NCBI GenBank assembly: GCA_004026145.2
Contig: CP034983.1
Coordinates: 14,445,488-14,509,487 of the forward strand
DNA: 64,000 nucleotides
Source of the DNA: Takifugu bimaculatus
Taxonomy: Eukaryota > Chordata > Actinopteri > Tetraodontiformes > Tetraodontidae
Reading direction: 5' to 3'
The position numbers and the translations under genes are program-made. Positions 11,858 to 23,604 of the stretch are shown here, piece after piece. Under the pieces are notes generated by a model. It was not told the origin of the DNA, searched no databases, and saw only the letters and a list, made by a program, of their open reading frames with translations. The first letter of the stretch is position 1; each line of letters starts with the position of its first letter.

Positions 11858-14800
11858 ATGGGGATTAAAGCCGCCCTCCCCAAATATGAGCTGTACCTCT
11901 ACAGCACGGTTCTGGGTCTGGCCATGATCTGGGCTGCCAGCTGGATCTCTGAGGTGTCCACTTGTGAGTATAAGAAAACGCACAAAGACACAAGCAGATT
12001 ATGTGAGCATTTAGGGGGGGCAGGGTTGGAAGCTTGCTCAAGGGAACCTGGGTAGTTGTCCTGGCACACCAAAAACATCCTTCCATGGATTCGTCCGCTC
12101 CAGGGACTGAACCAGGAACCCTTTGCTTTGCAGCCTAGTCCCATACAGAGTGAGCTACTCCCATTGAATTGAGCTGTCATGGATCTGCAAATGAAAATAC
12201 AAATAAAACAACCACTCCAGCCAAATATAAACAAGCTTCCTCACATTAACAGCAGACGTTATTATTTCCCAACATGCAAAGGCAAAAACCATTCCTCTAG
12301 GATTGTGCTTTAGAGGAATGGGTACGTTCCCTTTATTCAGAGGGTGGACAAATGGACAATGTCGACACAATGCGCAGTATTCCTGCATCGCAGTGTGAGG
12401 GCGAAGCGCCGCGGCTGTGCAGGTCAGGCAGGAGATCAGATGTCAGCACCAACACCAGAGCGCACAAGAGCGAAACAACACGTTGGTCACTTGAATAAAG
12501 GAAAAGACGGGACACACAAAGCTCCTGTTGTGACATTTTCTGCTTTATTAATCTGATTTTCCCTGCAGCCAACGTCAACAGAAAGACTTTTAAAACCAGC
12601 GTGAAGCCAGGATGGTACTACTTTGGCAGGAAAATGGTGAGAAGCCACTTTACGGCTCGTCAACAGAGCCAAAACGTTCCGAGTGGTCACATGTTGATGT
12701 GGATTCACAGGACACGGCTGATCTGGAGTGGATGATGTGGTTCTCCACCTTCAAAGCACATATCCTGTTCGCTCTGTCCGGTCATGTGCTGTTCGCCAAG
12801 ATCTGCTCCATGCTGGCTGTGCAGGTGATTCTGCTGACCGGGGGAGGCTGCACGAAGGGGGGGTGGGGGGTTAATGATCTGAGAGAAACACGCCAGGCCA
12901 AGGCAGCACAGCGCACGTTACAAAGGCTCGGTGACATTTAAGATGCTCTTTGTCACAATGTATTTTTACAGCACCAACAGCTTTTTATATCATTAGCTGA
13001 GCCGCGGATGATGAATGGGGGGCAGGTGGGAGGCAGAAAGGCCCCAGAGAGGGAGGATGGTGGTAGATGAAGGGGAACTAAAAGATCTCCTTTCGGTCTG
13101 TTTGGTCTGGATGATACATTACTTGTTGAAACTTGTCAAATTTAGTTCCTGCCAGTTCCCGTTTGACGGGTTCCGCAGTGATTTTCACCCCACGGCCTCC
13201 TGAACACTAGGGGGCAGTATTTCACCACATTGTCATTCGCACCAAGAACTGCAGAAAATTGTCTGATTATACACAATATGGGTTTTATACCTGTGCATGA
13301 GCAGCTCTATGTTGCAGGAGTGCAGAAGTGCACTGTGATTGGCACGACTTTGCACAAAAATAGCAAAACAAAGTTTGTCTTCATCCACTCATGCTGAAGA
13401 CAACACTGCTGCTCATTGCTGCCTCTTGTGGCACCACTGGTATTACCAGAAAATACATCCTCATGAACAAATCTTGTCTAAATCATATTAAATATGGCTC
13501 CCTCAGGACAAATGCTAACATTTCCTGTTTCTCCCACAGTACAGGTCTTTGGTGTACCTGGTGTACGGCCTCCTGGCTGTGTGGACCAGCATGGGCTGGA
13601 CTTACATCACCCTCATCCTGTCTCACTGCATCCTCCTCTACAGCATCTCCCTGGTGAAAATCCGCTGGCTTTGCTTCGCCACAGGCCTCTGCACCCTCGC
13701 CACATTCAAGTGCGAGCCCTTTGTGTCCTGGCAGGTGAGGCCGGGTGGGAAACGACCCTTTTCTGGGATGAAATGGGAGGAAAGGGCTCTCTGTTGTTCT
13801 CTGTTTCTCCTGGCGTAGGTTGATTTCGTGAAGGGGGACTTTGAGCTGCGTCACATTCTCTTCTACGGAGGTTGCGGGTTCACTATAATGCGGTGCATGA
13901 GCTTTGCTCTGGAGAACTGCGAGCGCAAAGATGGGAATTACAACATCCTGGAACTGCTCAAGTACAACTTCTACCTCCCGTTCTTCTATTTCGGGCCCAT
14001 CATGACCTTTGATAAGTTTTACGTTCAAGTAAGTTCAGCTTCTATTCACTCCCCTGATCCAGCCGTCAGATCTTGTTCATTTAGGTCGTGTTTTGGTCCC
14101 GTGTGTGAGAGCGGCGAGAATACAGATTAGGAGAATTGAATACCTGTCCTAACTGAGCAAGAGTGTCAGTGAACATATGCTGGTTGCCAGGCAACCACAT
14201 GGATTTTTCCACAACTGCTTCCACGAGTATTTTCTGTCCTGAAGTTTGTTATCAACATATTTAGAAACTTCACACCACCATTATTGAGTTCACGCTTCAA
14301 TCTGACCATTCAGTACAAACATAGCAGCATGCTAACACTTAGGGAGGTGTGATGCATGCTAACATCCACCTGTCCTGGGTGCGAATATCCTGCATTTGAT
14401 GGGCATGTGCTGCCCCCTGTAGGTGAACAGGTCAGACCTGACCAGGAAAGAACGAGAGATGTGGAACATCAGCGTGCAGGGCGCCATCCACCTGGGAGTC
14501 GTCATCGTGGTGGATGTCCTCTTCCATTTCATGTACATTGTCACCATCCCCACCGACATGAAGCTGCTGAGGCACATGTCGGACTGGGCCTTAGGTCCGT
14601 GTCGCTCTTCCCCCCAGCTGGGGCAATGTTTCAAGGACTATTTTTTAATTTATTCCAGGACAAATGAATGTTGAAATCTGCTGTTTCCAGTGGGGCTAGC
14701 TTACTTTAACCTGGTGTACGACTGGGTAAAAGCTGCCGTCATGTTCGGAGTAATCAACACTGTATCCAGACTGGATCACTTGGACCCTCCGAAGCCGCCA

Positions 14801-15748
14801 AAATGCATCACCATGCTTTATGTCTTTGCAGAAACGTGAGAAGAGTTCTAGCACAAGTTTGACTGCGCACGCTCAGTTCACAATTGTGTAAATCCCCCCT
14901 TTTTCTCCTCCTTTTCAGTCATTTTGACAGAGGGATCAATGAGTGGCTGTGCAAGTGAGTGCTGCAAACAAGAACCTAGCCGTGAATATCTGTACATCAA
15001 AGGTCTGAACCATTGGGTTTTTACAGGTATGTATATAATTACCTTGGGGGAAAACACAACAATGTGCTAGAGGAGCTGGTAGCAACACTGTGCACCTTTG
15101 GGGTCACCATCATTCTGGCTGGGACCCTGCCCGGCAGTGCTGATCTGGGCCTTCTTTAACTGCTTCGGCCTCAACTTTGAGTTGTGGATGGAAAAGTTCT
15201 TCTCAATGGAGCCCTTCGCCTCCGTAGAGGTTTGTTTCTCAAGATTACCTGTGAGTTGAACGACTTCTGTGCCTTTCATGCTGCTTGATAAGGTGCCCTC
15301 CCCCCCACAGACCACTATGTCGGAGGCAGCATCCCGCCGGATCAGAGCCGTCTTTAACGTTTTCAACTTCTGGAGCATTGTTTTGTACAACACCCTGGCC
15401 TTGAATAGCTTGGACTTTGCCAAGTTAGTTGCCAAACGTCTGTTTCTCAGAGGTAACTGTTATCTCAATAATCTTCATACTCTCATCAAAGCCTTTTGTT
15501 TAAAAAATGGTTTCATATCTCTCACCTTCCCAGGCTTCCCCATAACCACCATCGTTGTCATGTTTGTGACGTACTGCCTGATCCAGGTGATCAAGGAGAC
15601 GGAGAGGAGGCAGGCTCTCATCGACGATCCAGACCCTCTTCCTCCTCCGCCACCCCCTCCTCCTCCCACCAGCGCCGCCGCGCCTGCTGGAGCACCGGCC
15701 ACTGCCGCTCCACCAGTCGTGGATCCCAGCAAAGAAAAAGCAGAATAG
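11858..15748 (+). CDS. hhatl: hedgehog acyltransferase-like protein (MBOAT family)
   Basis: Multipass ER membrane protein of the MBOAT family, muscle- and heart-enriched in vertebrates. Exons: 11858-11963, 12569-12636, 12711-12824, 13540-13734, 13819-14028, 14423-14594, 14691-14835, 14919-14954, 15027-15229, 15311-15452, 15534-15748. The product is about 535 residues (human about 504). Family landmarks include FALSGHVLFAK, LKYNFYLPFFYFGPIMTFD, HFDRGINEWLCKYVYN and FNCFGLNFELWM. Where HHAT has its catalytic His (WHG), this protein reads WLG, as mammalian HHATL does, so it probably lacks palmitoyltransferase activity. The C-terminal tail after the last membrane segment has nine prolines and an Ala-rich run absent from human. 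Exon 9 carries one extra base near 15112-15116, just before WLGP; removing it restores the family length exactly. The gene lies 1.06 kb upstream of klhl40, in the same orientation. Confidence 0.95.
12010..12165 (-). mobile_element. tRNA-derived SINE-like repeat in hhatl intron 1
   Basis: On the minus strand this stretch reads GGGAGTAGCTCACTCTG (like a tRNA A box), and about 45 nt later GGTTCAGTCCC (like a B box). A tRNA-unrelated body with GAACCTGGGTAG-type and CTCAAGGG-type words follows. Repeats with these words are common in percomorph genomes. It is a decayed copy with no intact tRNA fold. Confidence 0.6.
13204..13218. promoter_or_regulatory. candidate CTCF-binding motif
   Basis: CACTAGGGGGCAGT fits the vertebrate CTCF core well. 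It lies in the long third intron of hhatl. Occupancy cannot be judged from sequence. Confidence 0.4.
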
Positions 15749-15910
15749 ATTGCTTCGACGAGGTGTGAAAGTCCAGATTTTAACACGCTGATGCAAAAGA
15801 TGAGACATTACTGTCAACAACACAGTGTAACAGTGTACAGTAGAAATAAAATATGTGCTTTTGGAACCTTTGATTGATTCAAAAATGAAAATAAAAAGCA
15901 AACTTGTTCA
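15749..15910 (+). terminator. hhatl: hhatl 3' UTR with polyadenylation signal
   Basis: AATAAA at 15845-15850 lies about 100 nt after the stop codon, with a second AATAAA near 15889. The rest of the gap up to the klhl40 promoter holds no gene. Confidence 0.65.
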
Positions 15911-16469
15911 CCGCTCACTCTCTGATGGAGCCGTTCATCTTGTTAGCTCAGAAGCTGAAACGCTTTGTCATATCTGATTCTTTTAGAGGTTTATCTTGAC
16001 CATAGACAATAACCAAAAATGACAATAAAAATGAACATTGTAGCGACCGTTATAATAAAATGTTACTTTGATCATTGAATTTTGATCTTTCTGGGTCTAA
16101 ATGTGTTCCTGTCATGACGATGATGAGGTGTTGTGTTGTTAAAAAGGGATTCGAAGTTTAATATTACTTTGGTGCCTCATCGCTGGAGATTCTTCAAACA
16201 CTTGTCACGTATAACTGACTCACCAACCGCGCAGGATGAGATATAAAAATAGAACAATGGTGCACCGATGATAAGCCATAAAATTCAAACCAGAACGATG
16301 ATGTCATCCACGAGCATGACAAATGGACCTTGGATTTCAGCTTTTCTTGAATGTAAAACAAAAAAATGATGCGTTTGTTTTTTGAAAGAACACTACCGCC
16401 AGTTACCAGCAGGGGAAGCCCACCACAACGGTTCCGGGCCTCTCGTGACTCAGGGACGAGACCGTGAAG

Positions 16470-16740
16470 CATTAAGTCAGCTGTCTGAGAGTGGGTGGAT
16501 GTTCCTGTGGACAAAGTTGCCTCAGAGTTGATTGATATTGCATTTCATTCCAGAATGAAGCCCCCCCCCCCCAGCTCCGCGCCGAGTGCGGCTGCTATAA
16601 ATAGCGTGCCAGTTGGAGTGGAGTTGAGGGCTCAGGACAGCTGAGGGAGGTGGGCTCTGCTGCTGTTCAGCCGGTGATAGCCAGCAGCTGACTGACTCTG
16701 CTTCCGAATCTTCTTTCTGGGCAAGAAACGAGGGCAGTTT
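16470..16740 (+). promoter_or_regulatory. klhl40: klhl40 promoter with TATA/MEF2-like element
   Basis: CTATAAATAG at about 16595-16604 fits a TATA box and also the MEF2 consensus CTA(A/T)4TAG. Nearby are an M-CAT core (CATTCCAG, about 16547-16554) and CAGCTG E-boxes near 16473, 16638 and 16685. This combination suits a striated-muscle gene. The 5' UTR appears unspliced, running about 180 nt to the ATG at 16808. Confidence 0.6.
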
Positions 16741-16807
16741 GACTGCAAAGCAGATCCAGCGTTACTTGACTCAAAGGCTACTCTCTACTCCCCGCCCGCC
16801 AGGAACG

Positions 16808-19349
16808 ATGGCACTGCCGATCAACCCGACGGACGAGCCGAGGGTGTACCAGCAGACGCTGCTCCAGGATGGCCTGTACGACCTGCTGGAGAATGACAAG
16901 CTGGTGGACTGTGTCCTGAAGATCAAGGACAAGGAGTTCCCCTGCCACCGGCTGGTCCTGTGCGCCTGCAGCTCCTACTTCCGCTCCATCTTCCTGTCGG
17001 ACCTGGAGGAGAGCAAAAAGAAAGAGATTGTCTTGGAAGACGTGGAACCGGGGGTCATGGGACTCATCCTGAAATACTTATACACCTCAAAGATCAACGT
17101 GACGGAGCACAACGTCCAGGATATCTTCGCTGTCGCTAACATGTACCAGATCCCTTCGATTTTTACCGTGTGTGTGTCCTTCCTGCAGAAGCGCCTGAGC
17201 CTCAGCAACTGCCTGGCCGTCTTCAGACTCGGTCTGATGCTGGACTGTCCCCGGTTGGCCGTCTCCGCTAGGAACTATGCCTGCGAGCGCTTCCAGCTCA
17301 TCTCCAGAGACGAGGACTTCTTCCAGCTGCTTCCCAGTGAGCTGGCGGCCATTTTATCCAATGACAACCTTAGCGTGGAGACAGAGGAGACGGTTTTTGA
17401 AGCCCTGATGAGTTGGGTGTCCCGGGACACAGAGCAGAGGGAGAAGGAGCTTCCGGGCCTGCTTGATTGTGTCCGCCTGCGTCTGGTGACCGAGGATTAC
17501 CTGAAGGAGGCGGTGGAGAAACACAAGCTTATCGCTTCGAACCCTGAGCTGCGGGAGAAGCTTCAGCTGGTCAGAGACGCCCACACCGGCAAAATGCCAG
17601 ACGTCAAAAAAAGCAAAAGCAAGGAAGGAGGTGGAGCAGAGAACGACGGAGACAAAGAAGAAGAAGGCCTTCTGCCAGGTATCCTGAATGACAACCTGCG
17701 GTTCGGGATGTTTGTCAGAGACTTGATCCTGATGGTCAACGACACGGGTGCCGTGGCCTACGACCCGGCCGGGAACGACTGCTTTTTAGCGTCGCTCTCC
17801 ACGCAGATTCCCAAGAACCACAACAGCCTGGTCACCAGAGAGAAACCAGATCTTCGTGGCCGGGGGGCTGTTCTACGATGAGCAGAACAAAGAGGATCCA
17901 CTGTGCTCCTACTTCCTCCAGGTAGGAAACGGCTCCTAAAAGGACTTTTTAAACACTGCTCTGGAGACGCTAACAATGATGTTGGTCTCTCTTGGCCTCA
18001 GTACGACCCCGTCACTGCCGACTGGATGGCGATGCCTCCCGTCCCGTCTCCTCGCTTCTTGTTCGGGCTTGCCGAGGCCGAGAACTCCATCTTTGTTGTG
18101 GGCGGGAGGGAGCTGAAAGACCAGGAGCAGACCCTGGACTCTGTCCTGGTCTACGACAGACAGTGAGTCCAGAAGCTCACGTGGATCATAGAGGACACAA
18201 CTAATCTACCAATTCCTTTCTATTCAAACAGATCTTTTAAATGGGGTGAATCGGATCCATCTCCCTATCCGGTATACGGACATTCAACCGTATCACATAA
18301 CGATGTTGTTTACGTCCTCGGAGGGAAAGGGGACAACAAGTGAGTATTCAGTCTGCTGGTGTATATCCCAAAATAAGAACATTTCATTTGTTTTTAGATT
18401 ACATTTTGTCTTCAATTTAAAGGAGCTGCCTGAAAAAGGTGTGCGCGTACGACGCTAAGCGTTTCGAATGGAAGGAGCTCGCGCCCATGACGACCGCGCG
18501 CTCTCTCTTCGGCGCCGTCGTTCACAAGGACAAAATTTACGTAGCGGCGGGAGTGACGGACACGGGGCTGACGGACTCCGTGGAGGTGTACGACATCAAA
18601 TCTAACAAGTGAGAGCCTTGAAAAGGCCAAGAAGTTGCCAAATTAGCACAAAGCTACTCCAACGTTAGCTACAAATAACTTATTTAATTAAAAATACCAA
18701 CACCGGTCCCCTTCAGTGATTGTGAGATTGCTGTTCCTAAATATTTCTACAATAGCCTGAAAGGGTCGAACAGACTCAAATCCCAAAGTTATTATTTTTA
18801 AGTTACTAAGCAGCTATAATTCAGCACGTTTGCAGCATTAAAGTTTAAAAAGATGCAACCATGAATGCAAATATTTTGGTTGTTTCCTTTGACGGACAGA
18901 CATTCGGCTCCTTGGATCGATATTCCCGTACACAGCGGAGTATCGCCCGATCGATTACACCTGACAGAGTCGTGTTTCTCCTCCTCCCAGGTGGTCCGAG
19001 TCCGCCGTGTTTCCTCAGGAGCGCAGCTCGGTAAACCTGGTATCTTTGGCCGACTCTCTGTACGCTGTAGGAGGCTTCGGCATGATGCCTCTGGAAGACA
19101 GCGACGAGCTAGTTCCCAAAGAAATGAATGACATCTGGAGGTGGGACAAATGGAAAACCAACCTCTCTTCTTCCAATTTTAAAGCTACTATTTTTAAAAT
19201 AAGTCACTCTTTTTTTAATTCTTTTTTGCTCTTTTAGATATGATGAGACACAGAAGAAATGGACCGGGATCCTCAGAGAAATCCAGTATGCTTCAGGGGC
19301 CACCGTTCTGGGGGTCCGCCTCAACACCCTGAGACTCACCAAGATGTGA
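16808..19349 (+). CDS. klhl40: kelch-like protein 40 (muscle BTB-BACK-kelch)
   Basis: Sarcomeric adaptor of the CUL3 family; mammalian KLHL40 stabilises nebulin and leiomodin-3, and its loss causes nemaline myopathy. Exons: 16808-17921, 18002-18162, 18232-18339, 18423-18608, 18991-19140, 19238-19349. The product is about 609 residues (human 621). The BTB domain (about 32-128) includes LVDCVLKIKDKEFPCHRLVL, and BACK follows (about 133-236). A Lys/Glu-rich linker (KKSKSKEGG) comes next, then kelch blades with VVGGREL, VYVLGGKGD, VYVAAG-type and YAVGGFG strands. The end RLNTLRLTKM matches mammals. The ATG at 16808 starts MALPINP and is the first in frame. Exon 1 has one extra A in 17843-17845, which breaks the frame at TREN/QIFVAGG; after that the other frame continues the family sequence without a gap. 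Confidence 0.97.
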
Positions 19350-20250
19350 AACATTCTGTAGACTATGTTCTCTCTCTTATCAGCAAACTGCCATTGCCGT
19401 TTCCTTTGTTTTATACCTTCAATTGGCTCTAATCAAGCTGCTAATCCTGGTTTAACACTGAGCAGAGGTAGTTTCGATTTTTCTATATCTGAGTTTTGGT
19501 GATTTTCATCCGCCTGTAACCTGTTGACACCATTTTTCACTGCTTTTGACATTAAAAATGACTAATAATCGTGTGCTGGCGAGTGCATTTCTCAGCAAAA
19601 ACACACCACACAACCTTTTTTTGCAATAATATAACTATACTGTTTAATATTGAAATGATTTCTGCGGTGTTACAGACAGTAAACACGGGTTAATAATACA
19701 AGATAAGACAGAAAATACGTTCTAATGTTGTAGCACCTCTAGACACTATTGTCCTCTTATTTTTTTTGTCCTTCATATAGCTGAATTTGACGACTACTGC
19801 CTACACATGGTACACCAGAGTTGACTAAGACAGTGTTTACATTATGAAGTAGAGAATCAGCAAATGATGGTACATATATGATTATTTTTTAACACAACTG
19901 CAGTGTGAGAAAATCAGGAGAATGCAGCGGGTACGTGGGTAATACATCTGAGCCGACTATGGCGTCAGCACCTACTGTTATTATCACGTATATCTCAAAA
20001 AGTCACCTTTAGGGTAATTTCTTGAAACATTTTATCAAATCTTACATGCAAACTAGATTTATTTCCCCTATGTTAAGCTCTAATGAAGCCCACACTCTGA
20101 GAAAAGTGAATTTTGATACCAATCAATGTGTTGATTTGATAGCTTTTCTACTTTTAAGTTAATCGAGCTAACATTATTTGCTGACTCTAGCATCTTTCGC
20201 CTCCTAATGTTGATTTTGTTGTTGTGTGTGTTCTTTTAATAAAAACAGAA
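19350..20250 (+). terminator. klhl40: klhl40 3' UTR with possible polyadenylation signals
   Basis: ATTAAA near 19552 and AATAAA near 20237 are both plausible ends for the klhl40 mRNA. Which is used cannot be told. Confidence 0.45.
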
Positions 20251-22634
20251 TAAAAAAAACCCAAACATTTCTTTCATTCTCCAAAAAGCCTTTTTTTTCC
20301 TGAAAAAATGACTTGTTTCTTGAAATTCTGACCCACTCTCAGTGCACTCTCACCGCTAGCATTGATCAGCAAAAGCTTTTGTTGCTACGAAAACCTTTTT
20401 CATGAAGCTGAAGGCCACGCTTGGAGTCTGGCAGCTAAACCCCAAACAAGAGGGGACACTATCCCATGGAGACCCAACTTGGAAGTCACAAATTGTACAG
20501 CCGGCCACGTTATACAACCAGGCGACGTGGTATCTAGGCACCCACTTAATCAGGAGCAAACCCTCGTTCAAGGAAAAGGTCAGGATCGCCTTTACCTAAT
20601 TTAGTGCAAGCTTTTGGCCGTTAGCCTTAGTATAGAACAATTTGGCTAATTTCCATAAAAGGCGGCAATTCTAAGGGGAAAAAAAACTTCTATGTCACTT
20701 CGTAATATTACATCAGCTAAATGTAAATGTGTCTCTGATACTGATATTTAGGGAAGTCTTCAGGTTATTAAATAATCCAAGAGGAAGAAACAGCCATAAT
20801 CACGCTGCTGTATCGACTTTGACTTTTATAACAACTATGTAAGTATCGTCAGCATAGATTGAAGTGTGACAAAATAAACTAAATGAACCTCTATTACATA
20901 AGTTTTGGCCTTCAACACATGGCCCCTGCATGCCTGTCAATTACTGCTCCTCAAACAGGAAGTGAGTGGATTATTATTTAATGTTATAATATTTCCTTCT
21001 GAAAAAACCTGCCAGCCAAACTAAACTATAAAGTGCTCACCATTAATATCTTATTTTATCATTTTGGCAGCTTACATATTGCTATTTTTTTTCCACCCAA
21101 TTTTAATAAAAATAATAATAAAGCCGTATTACCATGTGTCTTGGTCATCCGCGAGGACACATGGCACTTTGAAACATAAAATTTGGATTCTACTTCCTCG
21201 TACTCTTTCCCTACTACCTACAGTACTGCACACGATCCCACATTAAAGTTAGTCAAATTCAAAGTGCATAAATCAGTAGCATCAACTGCTATTTCTCATC
21301 CTTTACTACTCCCTACAGCTAACACCTGCACCAACAACATTCAAATCCCTTTGCACAATAAGGCGGTTAGCTTGTTCTGACCACACTATGCCAGCATTGT
21401 CTCTTAGTGCTTCTCAAAGCAGGGAAATTACTTGATTTTGACTCGTCCGATCTAAAAGAGTCACCCGTCCAGTGGGTTGATCTGCAACCACCATAGCCAG
21501 AATACAAGGAACAGATCATTTACATTTAGAGGGTCATCTCAGGTGAGACCCTGTACAAAAGTAGCAAATGAATGCATAAAAAGACACGTCGTAAAGTACC
21601 ATCAACCAACATCTGATGTGGCCCTAATCTAATCGTGGCAAACTGGACACTAAGGTGCTTAAAAGTGTCTTTAAAATTAAAACCACGCGAAGCATAACGC
21701 CCTTAGAAAATCTTATTGTAGTACCGGCAACGACGCACAGGGGGCGACATTCGACTGACTCTCTAAATGTAAACATAAGGAATGAATCACAAGGAAGAGA
21801 CAACAATATTTACAGGTTAATGCTACACGTGTAGATGATAGATAAAGTGAGCAGAAGTGCATCGAACAGTGCACAGAGGATCATTTTGGATTATCTGACT
21901 GAAATGACAGAAAGGAATAATTCTGACATTTTCAAAGCCTGTTTACGGCACTGTACATTGTAAATATGAAGCAGCAACTGCCAGATCGTTTTTTTAAGCC
22001 TAGCTTAGCATAAGGATAAAACACTGTTCAACAAATTGAAGCAGTGCAAATTAAGGAGACAATTAATTGACTCCTTATTTAATCGTATGCTACATACAGT
22101 AAAAATACTTTTTTTTACAGATTAGCCCTGAAATGACTCAAAATAAGTTCATTTTTTCGGCAGTGCTAACCAGCTACTAGCTTCATATTTAACATACAGA
22201 TATCATTTGGATCTTCTTGCTTGGTCTCCATAAAACTTTCAACAATGCCAAAATATTCCTTTCTGAGATCTCAAAAGTGACGCATCATTTTTGTTTTTAT
22301 GATACTCTAGTTGTCCTGTGTCACAATTGCACATAGCGCCACTTGGTTTTGTTTTTTTCACTGGCAACTGCTTGTGTCTACCTTTAATCAGCGTCTACAG
22401 ATCACAGCAATTATGGTGAGCCCTTTTAGCGATGCGCTCTACTGTGCCCAAAGTAATCGCTGCCGGTGCTCTTTGACAGATTTAGGCATTTTAATATAAT
22501 GCTAACATTATACAATAAAATGTGCACACCTAATGAGTTACAAAAGAAGCTACAATCCCTACATATTTTTAGGTTTAACTGGGAAATGACCTTAACATTT
22601 AGTTTAAAAAATGTAAATACACTGCAGGTTTGAT
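20251..22634. other. convergent intergenic DNA between klhl40 and zbtb47
   Basis: AT-rich, with no recognisable exon on either strand. Part of the right side is probably zbtb47 3' UTR. A CTCF-like core (CACAGGGGGCGACA) lies near 21737-21750. Confidence 0.5.
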
Positions 22635-22860
22635 TACATTAGGGAGGGCACGTCCACACTGGCGCATTTTTAATTTTAAAACGAAAATCAACCTCATCCA
22701 TATTAGCATTTTCACGGCATACGCAAAGACGCTATAACTAAAAGGAGGTCTGCTACATTGTTTGCAATTTGCTGTAAAGGTCGGAGTTGTGTGGACAACG
22801 GGTTTAAATGCGCCGTTTTCAAACAAAAATGCAAGAGTGTGGACGTACCCCGGGCCTCAA
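22635..22860. mobile_element. MITE-like element, hAT-type ends
   Basis: ACGTCCACACT followed by a GCATTTTT block at the left (about 22648-22672) is matched in reverse complement at the right (about 22824-22848). The interior has AAACG and CGTTTTC words, as in the common vertebrate repeats with GTCCACACT ends. About 210 bp, non-coding. The family assignment is from memory of such repeats and is tentative. Confidence 0.6.
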
Positions 22861-23604
22861 ACACGCTTCGCAGGAAGGTGCAATATTGTTTCGAAGCCGA
22901 ATCTCCAGGAGAGGAGCGCGCTTGCTTAATATAAGCAAAAGTCAGCAGTTTACTCCTCCTGACTTAAGGAAGCTCACACATTGATTAGCTTAATGCAACA
23001 TTTTATACTCATCATCTCTTGCCTTACAGACGCTACCCGCTGTACGGCTAACTGTCCTCACAACTTTTCTTAGTTCCCGACAAACAGACCTAACCTGCCA
23101 CAAGATTCACATTACCACAATTATTAAAAAGAAAAACAGTCAGCATTAAATATCACTAGTTAAATGTAAGGTGCAGGATCGAGTATAAATGCTGTGTAAC
23201 ATTTGATAACTATAGCTGTTACGCTAGCAGGATTTGGTTATTGGCCATGTACACACATATGATCAGAGACAAATGGGCATTTGGTTATTGCTGGGTCGGA
23301 CCACCTGCTACATCTTGGCAGAGAATGGGCAGAAATAAGAACTGCGTTGCTCTCGCGAGTGAAGATTCCGGATATTTTATAAACGGCGCTACAGTGGAGG
23401 CGTTGTGCAAGGCTCTGGAGAAGGACAAGCATGGTGTAAGCTGAGGTTGTTGACTGTATTAAAGAGTATAAAATCTTTTTTTCTATCAGGGGTGCATTTT
23501 TGAAGACCTCCATGTAGCTTTCAGTCATTCTTTTCTGAACTCCTGTGGCAAGAGTTGGCTGAAAAGCTCTAAAAAAAAAGTGCTTTTGATGCTACTAAAG
23601 TGTG
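22861..23604. other. 3' flank of zbtb47, no gene seen
   Basis: Probably contains the zbtb47 3' UTR on the minus strand. A 67-codon plus-strand frame at 23241-23444 resembles nothing I know. Confidence 0.4.
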
